Below, one piece after another: positions 9,665 through 17,270 of a stretch of DNA of 64,000 nucleotides. How positions within the stretch are numbered: position 1 is the first letter of the stretch; every line of letters starts with the position of its first letter. Source of the DNA: UBA1205 sp045534635 (GTDB lineage: Bacteria > Bacteroidota > Bacteroidia > Bacteroidales > WCHB1-69). The position numbers and the translations under genes were made by a program. The stretch is from the NCBI GenBank assembly GCA_045534635.1, contig JAZSKB010000039.1, positions 62,001 through 126,000 on the forward strand. The letters are read 5' to 3'. Under the pieces are notes generated by a model. The model was given only the letters and a program-made list of their open reading frames with translations. It made no database searches and was not told the DNA's origin.

Positions 9665-10573
9665 TTACTGTAGATTTTCGTATTTTGATGAATTGGTAGG
9701 GTCTAAAAATTGTAATATTTTAAGTGCTTTTTGCTTAATATCAGCCTCTGCCGCAGAAAACATATTTACAAATTCTGTAGATTTGTACATGCCTATAATA
9801 TTAAGACAATACATATTTGTACTTTTTCTATGCACTTCTTGCAAAGATTCCAATGAAGATAAAACAACATTGTAACCAGCAGTCAAATCTTGATGCATAA
9901 TATCTAAACCCAATCTATGATATTGGTACAAAAAATTACGAAATACATTAGAATTTGGGTCATTGTAATAACTATTTGCCAACCAATATCTATTTCGAGT
10001 ATCTTTTGATGAAGTTGACCAACCCGATTCACTCGATGGTGCCGTTCCTGCTATATTTAATGCTTTTATATAATATGGTGTTCCACCTTGCAAAGCATAA
10101 GTATCAAAAGTAATTCCCAACATTAAATTAGCATAAAATGCTACTAACGAGGTAATTGTCCACAAATAAGAACTTTCATCATAATCAAAAGTTTGATTTT
10201 CAGAATATTTAAAAGCCAAATCTTGGTCTTGATATGCAAATATTGGAGTTGTATAAGTAGAATTAAAAACAGGGCGAGACAACTGAATATATATCTTCCC
10301 TGCAAATTGGTCAACAGCCAACGCTTTTTCAATAACTAATTGAATACTACATTCTATTTTTTCGTGAGCATCGAAATTATATTCTGTCCATTTATTTTCA
10401 TTGATAAACGCAGCAATACCTTGCTCTAAAGTGGTAAAAATATTTTTGTTTACTTGAGAAGCATATTCTCCTGTCATTTTAGGGGCTGTTACCGAAACTC
10501 TACAATTAAATTCTTGTGCATTTAATATCGTAAATACACAAACAAACCACAAAATCAACCAGTATCTATTCAT
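9665..10573 (-). CDS. porD: DUF4835 protein, PorD-type T9SS-associated factor
   Basis: A 302-aa exported protein with an N-terminal signal peptide (MNRYWLILWFVCVFTILNAQ, cleavage after NA or AQ likely), then FNCRVSVTAPKMTGEYASQV, which matches the start of the DUF4835 family annotated as PorD in type IX secretion. Its molecular role is poorly defined. The start overlaps the coaBC end by 8 bp and recN follows 9 bp later; this coaBC-DUF4835-recN order is a Bacteroidetes hallmark. The sorting domain of the M6 protease in this window supports a working T9SS. Confidence 0.82.
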   Translation of the reverse strand: MNRYWLILWFVCVFTILNAQEFNCRVSVTAPKMTGEYASQVNKNIFTTLEQGIAAFINENKWTEYNFDAHEKIECSIQLVIEKALAVDQFAGKIYIQLSRPVFNSTYTTPIFAYQDQDLAFKYSENQTFDYDESSYLWTITSLVAFYANLMLGITFDTYALQGGTPYYIKALNIAGTAPSSESGWSTSSKDTRNRYWLANSYYNDPNSNVFRNFLYQYHRLGLDIMHQDLTAGYNVVLSSLESLQEVHRKSTNMYCLNIIGMYKSTEFVNMFSAAEADIKQKALKILQFLDPTNSSKYENLQ

Positions 10574-11777
10574 CGTTTTGTATTTTAATTTTATTTAAAA
10601 TATATTCCACAATATCTTCTGCAAGCAAATATTTATCTTTCAATGGAATATCTATAATATTTTCTTTTTTATCTATCAAAAGGACTTTGTTTGTTGTTGT
10701 AGAAAAACCTGCCCCTTTATCATTAAGGGAATTTAAGACAATCATATCCAAATTTTTATTTTTTATTTTTTGTTTCGCATTATCTATTTCGTTATCTGTT
10801 TCTAAAGCAAAACCAACCACAAATTGTCCTTTTTTCTGTCGTTTTGTTGATAATGTTTTAAGAATATCTACCGTAGGAGATAGTTGTAAATTAAGTTGTT
10901 TATCTTGTTTTTTCAATTTAGAATCATACACTTTTGCAGGTGTATAATCAGCAACGGCTGCTGCCATAACAATAATATCCGCAGATTTGGCACATTGAGA
11001 ACAAGCTTCATACATATCGGCAGCCGATACCACATCTATACGATTGATTATTGATGATTTTGTTTGCAAAACCGATGGAGCAGAAACCAAATCTACAGCA
11101 ATGCCACGATTGGCAAAAGCTTCTGCAAGAGCAAAACCCATTAATCCAGAAGAACGATTGCCAATATATCTAACTGCATCTATCGGTTCTTGAGTTCCTC
11201 CTGCAGTTATCAAAGCCTTTAATTTTATTTTTGGCAAATGTAAAAAACGAGAAATATGTTCATAAATTTTTTCTGGTTCCAACATTCTTCCATTGCCTTG
11301 TGTTTGACAAGCCAAAAAACCAGTTTCTGATTCTAAAACATGAAAACCATTATTTATCAATGTTTTGATATTTTTTTGCACCGCAAAATTGGTCAACATA
11401 TTTTCATTCATCGATGGAGCAATAAAAATCGGTTTTTTACACGCCAAAACAGTCGTAGAAAGAGCATCATCTGCTATACCCATTGCCATTTTTGCAATAC
11501 AATTAGCAGTTGCAGGTGCTATGACAACAACATCAGCCCATTGCGACAAAGAAATATGTTCAGTAGTACGTTGAACATTGGTTTCAAACATATCAACATA
11601 CAACTTATTGCTACTAAGGGTTTCTAAAGTAAGGGGAGTAACAAATTCAAGAGCATTTGGAGTTGCTATCACTTTTACTTCATAGCCATTTTTAACAAAC
11701 AAACGTATGAGTGTCAAAGTTTTATAGGAAGCAATACCTCCACTTATGCCAACAAGAACATGTTTATTCATAATCAT
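10566..11777 (-). CDS. coaBC: bifunctional phosphopantothenoylcysteine decarboxylase / phosphopantothenate-cysteine ligase
   Basis: Two consecutive steps of coenzyme A synthesis in one 403-aa protein. The N-terminal flavoprotein half (CoaC) shows GISGGIASYK, an ADVVVIAPATANCIAK stretch with the catalytic His equivalent upstream in TEHIS, and APSMNENM. The C-terminal half (CoaB) shows ITAGGTQEPIDAVRYIGNRS and VMAAAVADYTP. The start makes a TAATG overlap with rpoZ; a second ATG two codons in is an alternative. Confidence 0.96.
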   Translation of the reverse strand: MIMNKHVLVGISGGIASYKTLTLIRLFVKNGYEVKVIATPNALEFVTPLTLETLSSNKLYVDMFETNVQRTTEHISLSQWADVVVIAPATANCIAKMAMGIADDALSTTVLACKKPIFIAPSMNENMLTNFAVQKNIKTLINNGFHVLESETGFLACQTQGNGRMLEPEKIYEHISRFLHLPKIKLKALITAGGTQEPIDAVRYIGNRSSGLMGFALAEAFANRGIAVDLVSAPSVLQTKSSIINRIDVVSAADMYEACSQCAKSADIIVMAAAVADYTPAKVYDSKLKKQDKQLNLQLSPTVDILKTLSTKRQKKGQFVVGFALETDNEIDNAKQKIKNKNLDMIVLNSLNDKGAGFSTTTNKVLLIDKKENIIDIPLKDKYLLAEDIVEYILNKIKIQNDE

Positions 11778-12091
11778 TATTTGCTATCGGGTTCACGATA
11801 GTAAACGCCATCATTTTTAAATTCTTGAATTGCCAACAATGCTGGTTTGGGCATTTGTTCATAATAACGTACCAATTCTATTTGTTCACGATTTTCGATA
11901 CTATCATCACTATCGTGAGAAGAAAATTCTTTAATTTTTTCAATCAATTCTTCTTTCAAATCGGCAGAAATTTGGTCGGAACGTTTTGCCATAATAACAA
12001 CAGACTCATAAATATTGCCTGTATCTTTATCAAAGTCACTTAAATTGCGAGTAACTGCATCGGTATCTGTTTTAATCTTTTTGTAATCCAT
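11777..12091 (-). CDS. rpoZ: DNA-directed RNA polymerase omega-like subunit, Bacteroidetes type
   Basis: A small (104 aa) protein of the Bacteroidetes omega family: YKKIKTDTDAVTRNLSDFDKDTG then NIYESVVIMAKRSDQIS, the part corresponding to the omega MAxRARQL core, and a tail KPALLAIQEF. It probably aids assembly of the RNA polymerase beta-prime subunit. It lies between bamD (10-bp gap) and coaBC (1-base overlap), the expected place. Confidence 0.85.
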   Translation of the reverse strand: MDYKKIKTDTDAVTRNLSDFDKDTGNIYESVVIMAKRSDQISADLKEELIEKIKEFSSHDSDDSIENREQIELVRYYEQMPKPALLAIQEFKNDGVYYREPDSK

Positions 12092-12101
12092 TTTATATAA
12101 A

Positions 12102-12944
12102 TCAATTATTATTCAAAATTTTATCTCTTTTCTTTTTTGCTTCTACAGCCAATTTTTCCGCTTCTATCAAATATTTCGAAGAAGGATTATAGGCTTTTAG
12201 TTGATTTGCACTATCTATTACTTTTTGATATCTCTCTACTTTTTTTGTTTCAACACTATGTTGAGCATAAGCATAACTATTTTTTACTAAATAGAACAAG
12301 ACTTCTTCTGTATAAGAGGAAGTTGGATATTCTTGTAATAGATTTTGCAAACAAACTTGTGCGGCTTGATAACTTTCTATATTATAATACATTCGAGCGA
12401 CAGAAAAATCCTTACGAGCCAATTTGTTACGCAAAGTATCTATCATTGCATTGCTTGTTGCCACATGTTGACTTTGAGGGTAGGCATTGATAAAAACTTG
12501 TAAATGTTCTATCGCTGCTTTTGAATCCGATTGGTCTAAATTGTATGCTGGAGAATTTAAATAATAGGCTTTCGCTGCATTAAAACTTGCTTCCTCCACC
12601 CTATCACTTTGAGGATAACGACGGATATAATCATTAAAATGTAAAGATGCCATAAGATAATCTCCATTTTTCATATAACTATCAGCAAAAAGATATAAAA
12701 TAGTATCTCCTTCTGGAGCTGATAAATACAATGGATAAATCTCTTCAAACAACTGAGCAGCAGATACATAAGAACCATTAGCATAATATGTTTTTGCTGC
12801 TTCATATTTTGCTTCTTTGGTTTTCAATCGTTTGGATACTTTAATAATATTTTTTTTCTTTTCTTTGGCTGACAAAGAAAAAACACTACCTTCCAAACAG
12901 AAAATCGAAAACAATATTACCAAAAATATCTTTTTATTCATCAA
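12102..12944 (-). CDS. bamD: outer membrane assembly factor BamD-like TPR protein
   Basis: Periplasmic TPR protein of the BAM complex that inserts beta-barrel proteins in the outer membrane. It is 280 aa, with a hydrophobic signal (KIFLVILFSIFCLEGSVFS) and then about five TPR-like helical pairs (YEAAKTYYANGSYVSAAQLFEE and following). BamD is normally a lipoprotein; the only early cysteine lies in SIFCLEG, which is a poor lipobox, so the anchor is uncertain. It is first gene of the rpoZ-coaBC-porD-recN cluster. Confidence 0.85.
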   Translation of the reverse strand: MMNKKIFLVILFSIFCLEGSVFSLSAKEKKKNIIKVSKRLKTKEAKYEAAKTYYANGSYVSAAQLFEEIYPLYLSAPEGDTILYLFADSYMKNGDYLMASLHFNDYIRRYPQSDRVEEASFNAAKAYYLNSPAYNLDQSDSKAAIEHLQVFINAYPQSQHVATSNAMIDTLRNKLARKDFSVARMYYNIESYQAAQVCLQNLLQEYPTSSYTEEVLFYLVKNSYAYAQHSVETKKVERYQKVIDSANQLKAYNPSSKYLIEAEKLAVEAKKKRDKILNNN

Positions 12945-12960
12945 TAACTATTTTAACTTG

Positions 12961-12968
12961 CAAAGATA
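12961..12968 (-). promoter_or_regulatory. -7 box TATCTTTG upstream of bamD
   Basis: TAnnTTTG on the minus strand, 17 bases before the bamD ATG, so the leader would be very short. It is the only consensus box seen for the bamD-recN-nudix cluster. Confidence 0.65.
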
Positions 12969-13033
12969 CAATTTTTTTTAATAAAAATTCTTTCTATTTT
13001 TATTTATCTTTTCTTTTATTATAAATTACTGTT

Positions 13034-15547
13034 TTACTTTACATTAAGATAGATATTATTCCACCATTGTGCATCATTTTTCAAATATTTTGCAAACCAA
13101 GCCATAATAGTATTTGTCCATTCAAGACGTTTTTTATAATCACTAATACCATGATTTTCGCCTTCCACTTGTATAAATTCGACCTCTTTTCCTAAAATTT
13201 TCAGTGCGTTATACATTTGAATACTTTCTCCAATAGGAACATTTGTATCTACCATACCATGAAGCAACAATAGCGGTGTATTTATTTTATCGGCATTAAA
13301 CAATGGACTTTGTTTTATATACAAATCACTGTTATTCCAAGGATAACTATCAGCATTGGCAATAGAACAATAACCAATTCCCCAATAACCTTCTCCCCAA
13401 TAACTACTAATTGCACTAATCCCGGCATGAGAAATTGCCGCTGCAAAAATATCAGTTTGAGTAAGTAAATATTGTGTCATAAAACCACCATAACTTGCTC
13501 CAAAACAACCAATATGATTTTTATCTACAAAAGCATGTTCTTTACAAAATTGTTTCACACCCAAAATTATCTCATCTGCTGTACGTTGACCCCAAGCATT
13601 TACATGTCTTGCACTAAATTCCTGCCCAAAACCTGTTGTCCCTGACGGATTCAATGTATAAACCACATAACCTTGTACCGCATAAAGATGCATAGCGTAA
13701 CTATGTTCCAACAAACGACTTGTAGGAGAAGTCCCTCCATAATAATAAACCAACATTGGATATGTTTTTGTAGAATCAAAATACGGTGGTAAATAATATC
13801 TACCTGTTATTAATGTGCTATCGGTTGCATAAAAATTCCAATCGTACATGGTTCCTAAAACAACATTTTGCAATTTCTCTGCCGATATATCTAAAACAAG
13901 TGTACTTTTCCCTTTTTTTCCATTTATCACATAACATCTATCAGCATTTGACACACTTTGTCCATAATACAAAATTGATGATGACGAATTTGACACTGAA
14001 AAAGATTTCACATAATCTTCTTGATTATCAAGCTTTTTAATCTCACCTTGAGCACTTATAGAAAATAGATGTTGATAATCTCTATCTTCTGCCAAAACAT
14101 AAATAGTATTATTGTAATCACTCCAAAATGCCGCATTTACTGACGGATTAAATTTTTTAGTAATCGGTAAAATTTGTTTATTGGCTATTGTATATATATA
14201 TAACTGATTATCATAGGAATTACCTATTTTTTCTTTACCCAAATTTGCTCCAATTCCATCAAAAGCCTCTGGTCCTGCCATTATCAACAACTGTTGATTA
14301 TCAGGAGAATATGTTACTTTTGATATATATTTTTCTCTCCAAAACAATGTATCAACTTTCAATGTTAACAAATCTAATTGATAAATATTTGTCGTGGAAA
14401 ATGGTCGTTGGGTATAATCTGTATGAGCAGTTCCATACAAAATATAACGACTATCTGAAGAAATATCGTACAAATGAGTAGATAAAGAACCAAATGTAAG
14501 TCGTTCTAAGACACCTGTTTTTATATCATAATACGCCAAATAAGTACGATTTCTCCAACCTTGTTGCCTATCGTATGGGTCTAAAATCCGTTGCATTGCT
14601 TTACTTTCCCTTTTTTCGCCTTCATCTTTAAGGGAAAAAATCAACGTTTGTTCATTTGGGGCTATTGCAAAATTACCTTCTGGTAAATTATTATCAATAA
14701 CAACTTGTTGCAAATCAACAGGATTCATAGACACTAATTCTCTACCTTTCATACCTTTTCGCGTAAAATACAAACTATTGGTTGTAGGTAACCAACGAGC
14801 AGATAACAAATAAGATTTATCTTGTAAAATCACTTTTTGAGTTGTTATATCTATCAATTGCACATAACTTTCTATTTGTGTATTTTTTCTTTCTGTAAAA
14901 TTAATCAATGCGTATTTTCCATTAGGAGAAATTTGCACTTGACGAATATTTTTACCATCCATCAAAGTTTTAAAATCATACAATCGTTTTGTGTCATTTG
15001 TACATTGAGTTATTTTACCTGTACTATCGGCGGTAAAAACGACTTTCAAAAGATTTTCATTGTTGTTTTTTTTATTTGATAAATACCTAATATAAAAGTT
15101 GTTACAACCATTTAAAAGATTTACTTCAAAAGAAATTGAACTAAATGTATCTGTTGTTGTTTTTTCTTTCTTTTTTTCATTATTAAAATAAACAGCGACC
15201 ATATCTGTAGCCGTTACTACAATTTTTGCATGATTGAATCCATCACTATTCAATTGAAAAGCAAATATATGCAACTGATATTCAGAAGTATCAGAAATAA
15301 AAGAAAGAACACCATTTGTATCGGTTGACAATATTGAAGATGCTTTCAAGGCTTTATTAACATCAATTCTTGTATCCAATAATTCTTTATTACCAAAAGA
15401 TTTTCCTTTAATATTAACACTATCTACCAATATCGGTTGTCGAACAGAAATTGCACCACTATATTTATAAGATTGAACAATATCCGATTGTGCATATATC
15501 ATCGAAGATGCCAAAATAAAAAAAATTGTTAAACTAAAATGTCTCAT
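13034..15547 (-). CDS. S9 family prolyl oligopeptidase (DPP-like), exported
   Basis: A serine peptidase that probably removes dipeptides from peptides in the periplasm, in line with amino acid or peptide feeding. Of 837 residues, there is a signal peptide (LTIFFILASSMIYAQ), an N-terminal beta-propeller-like region with repeated TDG or SPD-type turns (about 200-560), and a C-terminal alpha/beta hydrolase. The catalytic triad is visible: Ser685 in GASYGGF, Asp767 in GMVDTNVP and His799 in ENHGIS. It stands alone, convergent to nothing on its left, and diverges from the SRP RNA gene. No TAnnTTTG box was found close upstream of its start. Confidence 0.92.
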   Translation of the reverse strand: MRHFSLTIFFILASSMIYAQSDIVQSYKYSGAISVRQPILVDSVNIKGKSFGNKELLDTRIDVNKALKASSILSTDTNGVLSFISDTSEYQLHIFAFQLNSDGFNHAKIVVTATDMVAVYFNNEKKKEKTTTDTFSSISFEVNLLNGCNNFYIRYLSNKKNNNENLLKVVFTADSTGKITQCTNDTKRLYDFKTLMDGKNIRQVQISPNGKYALINFTERKNTQIESYVQLIDITTQKVILQDKSYLLSARWLPTTNSLYFTRKGMKGRELVSMNPVDLQQVVIDNNLPEGNFAIAPNEQTLIFSLKDEGEKRESKAMQRILDPYDRQQGWRNRTYLAYYDIKTGVLERLTFGSLSTHLYDISSDSRYILYGTAHTDYTQRPFSTTNIYQLDLLTLKVDTLFWREKYISKVTYSPDNQQLLIMAGPEAFDGIGANLGKEKIGNSYDNQLYIYTIANKQILPITKKFNPSVNAAFWSDYNNTIYVLAEDRDYQHLFSISAQGEIKKLDNQEDYVKSFSVSNSSSSILYYGQSVSNADRCYVINGKKGKSTLVLDISAEKLQNVVLGTMYDWNFYATDSTLITGRYYLPPYFDSTKTYPMLVYYYGGTSPTSRLLEHSYAMHLYAVQGYVVYTLNPSGTTGFGQEFSARHVNAWGQRTADEIILGVKQFCKEHAFVDKNHIGCFGASYGGFMTQYLLTQTDIFAAAISHAGISAISSYWGEGYWGIGYCSIANADSYPWNNSDLYIKQSPLFNADKINTPLLLLHGMVDTNVPIGESIQMYNALKILGKEVEFIQVEGENHGISDYKKRLEWTNTIMAWFAKYLKNDAQWWNNIYLNVK

Positions 15548-15731
15548 ATTTTACTACATTTACAAAAAAAATAACTAAATAAGCAACGTTTTGTTAATCC
15601 AAAAATTGCAATCAGAGAAAAAAAATCAAAAAAAAAACATTCTATCAATAGTTAACACACACAAAATAAAGCAAAATAATCAATTAGAAAAAAATAATAA
15701 CATAAATTAGAAAAATTAGAAAAAAAAATTA

Positions 15732-15739
15732 TACCTTTG
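15732..15739 (+). promoter_or_regulatory. -7 box TACCTTTG for the SRP RNA (and possibly tsaC)
   Basis: A good TAnnTTTG match ending five bases before the first paired base of the SRP RNA, in an A-rich tract. Confidence 0.75.
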
Positions 15740-15743
15740 CAAC

Positions 15744-15846
15744 GGGTAAGTCTTATACGACTAGCTCCTGCTGAACTCCCCCAGGACTGGAAGGTAGCAA
15801 GGGTAAGGTGGTTGAGCGGTGCGATATAAGTAGCTTGCCCTTTTTT
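15744..15846 (+). ncRNA. ffs: signal recognition particle RNA (4.5S type)
   Basis: Small SRP RNA that binds Ffh and guides ribosomes to the membrane. The conserved apical core is present: AGGACTGGAAGGTAGCAAGG (GGAAG tetraloop region and the asymmetric loop). The ends pair: GGGTAAG at 15744-15750 with CTTGCCC at 15834-15840 (one G-U), continued by CTTATA with TATAAG. A run of six T follows (15841-15846). The T-run touches the ATG of the next gene. Confidence 0.92.
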
Positions 15847-16467
15847 ATGGCAAAATTTCTTAAATTATACGAAAACAATCCTAACGAAAGGCATATTCAA
15901 CAAATCGTTGATTGTCTGCAAAATGGTGGAATAATTATTGCACCAACAGATACTGTCTACGGAATTTGTTGCGATATTTTCAATCCCAAAGCACTTGATA
16001 AATTATGTCAACTAACAAATAAAAAAAAGGAAAAATCCAATTTTTCATTTATTTGTTACGATTTGAGTTCATTGTCTGAATTTGCAAAACCTATCAGTAA
16101 TAATGTATTCAAACTAATGAAACAAGTTTTACCGGGACCATATACTTTTGTATTGGAAGCCAACAATAATGTTCCAAAACTCATACAAAAAAAGAAAACT
16201 GTAGGAATACGTATTCCCGACAACAATATCACAAGAACTATTGTTCAGAAATTGGGGCACCCTATAATGAATGCATCTTTGAAAACAGAAGATGATTTAT
16301 TGGAATATATTACCGACCCAGAATTGATATACGAAAAATATGAGCATCTAGTTGATATTGTTATAGATGGAGGTTATGGAGATTACACCCCTTCAACAGT
16401 TCTCAATTGTGTTGGTGGAGAGATTGAATTGATACGCAAAGGGAAAGGGATAATTGATTTTATATAA
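15847..16467 (+). CDS. tsaC: L-threonylcarbamoyladenylate synthase (TsaC/Sua5/YrdC family)
   Basis: Makes threonylcarbamoyl-AMP from threonine, bicarbonate and ATP for the t6A37 modification of ANN-decoding tRNAs. It is 206 aa from the ATG at 15847 (MAKFLKLYENN). Seen: GGIIIAPTDTVYGICCDIFN, KKKEKSNFSFICYDL, LPGPYTFVLEA and a VGIRIPDN block, all YrdC-domain signatures. A longer in-frame reading from a GTG at 15808 would run through the SRP RNA, so I reject it. The gene is sandwiched between ffs and rnpB with no promoter of its own visible. Confidence 0.92.
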   Translation: MAKFLKLYENNPNERHIQQIVDCLQNGGIIIAPTDTVYGICCDIFNPKALDKLCQLTNKKKEKSNFSFICYDLSSLSEFAKPISNNVFKLMKQVLPGPYTFVLEANNNVPKLIQKKKTVGIRIPDNNITRTIVQKLGHPIMNASLKTEDDLLEYITDPELIYEKYEHLVDIVIDGGYGDYTPSTVLNCVGGEIELIRKGKGIIDFI

Positions 16468-16492
16468 AATACAAAAAATTATACCATAAATA

Positions 16493-16849
16493 AAACAGCA
16501 ATGTGTCTTGTCGCTGCTTCGTAAGAAGAAGAGGAAAGTCCGGACAACATAGAGCATCATACTTCCTAACGGGAAGGCATCAGCAATGATGACAGAAAGT
16601 GCCGCAGAAAATAACCGCCGAAAGGTAAGGGTGAAAATGTGAGGTAAGAGCTCACAACATAATATAGCGATATATTATGGGGGTAAACCTTATGAGTTGA
16701 AAGACCATGTAAACCGAGGTTTGAGGGTTGCTCGCCTAACTCGGAGGGTAGGTCGATAGAGACAATTAGTGATAATTGTCGTAGATAAATGACAAGAACT
16801 TGAATTTTCAAGCACAGAATCCGGCTTATAGCATTGCTGTTTATTTTTT
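16493..16849 (+). ncRNA. rnpB: RNase P RNA, bacterial type A
   Basis: Catalytic RNA that matures tRNA 5' ends. Diagnostic blocks are present: GAGGAAAGTCCGGAC at 16531-16545, ACAGAAAGTGCCGC and AATAACCGCC near 16590-16620, GGTAAGGGTGAAA, a GAGGTAAGAGCTCAC hairpin, and the 3' strand ending in ATCCGGCTTATAGC. The 5' end AACAGCAATG pairs with CATTGCTGTT at 16833-16842, followed by ATTTTTT. No TAnnTTTG box was found directly upstream, so transcription from the ffs-tsaC unit is possible. Confidence 0.94.
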
Positions 16850-17010
16850 GCATAAAACAATAATAATCAATAATTTATATAACAAAAAAGGCTATTTTTT
16901 TCACAATAAAATAATCTCTAAAAGAAATTTTTTCTATTTGACTTTCAATGAAATAAAAAAAAAAATACACTATTATTTCGTTTTTTTGTTGTTCGTATTG
17001 TTTTTTTTGA

Positions 17011-17018
17011 TACTTTTG
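17011..17018 (+). promoter_or_regulatory. promoter of tRNA-Phe (-33 TTGTTG, -7 TACTTTTG)
   Basis: TAnnTTTG with a -33-like TTG at 16986-16991, about 19 bases upstream, and the start of the tRNA 15 bases downstream. It is the best complete Bacteroidetes promoter in the window. Confidence 0.75.
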
Positions 17019-17033
17019 CATTCCAAATATAAC

Positions 17034-17106
17034 GGTGCTATAGCTCAGTAGGTAGAGCGTCGGACTGAAAATCCGCAGGTCACTGGTTCAACTCCAGTTA
17101 GCACCA
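17034..17106 (+). tRNA. tRNA-Phe (GAA)
   Basis: Cloverleaf of 73 nt: acceptor GGTGCTA/TAGCACC, D arm with GCTCAGTAGGTAGAGC, anticodon loop CTGAAAA (anticodon GAA) and T arm with GGTTCAACTCC, discriminator A. CCA is not encoded after it. Confidence 0.95.
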
Positions 17107-17196
17107 CAAATTTTAAGCATCACCTTCGCGATGTCGTTAAAATAGACGTAATGGCATTCCATTCTGCCAAAAGTGAAGGTCGAATTTTACAATATG

Positions 17197-17249
17197 GCAG
17201 TTTCATGAATGTGCATTTCGCTTGTTTTGAGTGACTGCTTTTTATTTTT
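17197..17249 (+). terminator. possible terminator or end of an untranslated RNA before recJ
   Basis: GCAGT at 17197-17201 pairs with ACTGC at 17234-17238, followed directly by TTTTTATTTTTT. The stem is short and the loop long, so this is tentative. The stretch from 17107 to 17196 also shows small hairpins (TGGCA/TGCCA at 17151-17168) but no gene. Confidence 0.3.
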
Positions 17250-17270
17250 TATTATTAATAGTCTTATATA

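Noticed and set aside
15808..15846. GTG-initiated N-terminal extension of tsaC
   Set aside because: It would be translated from the SRP RNA itself; the ATG at 15847 gives the normal family N-terminus.
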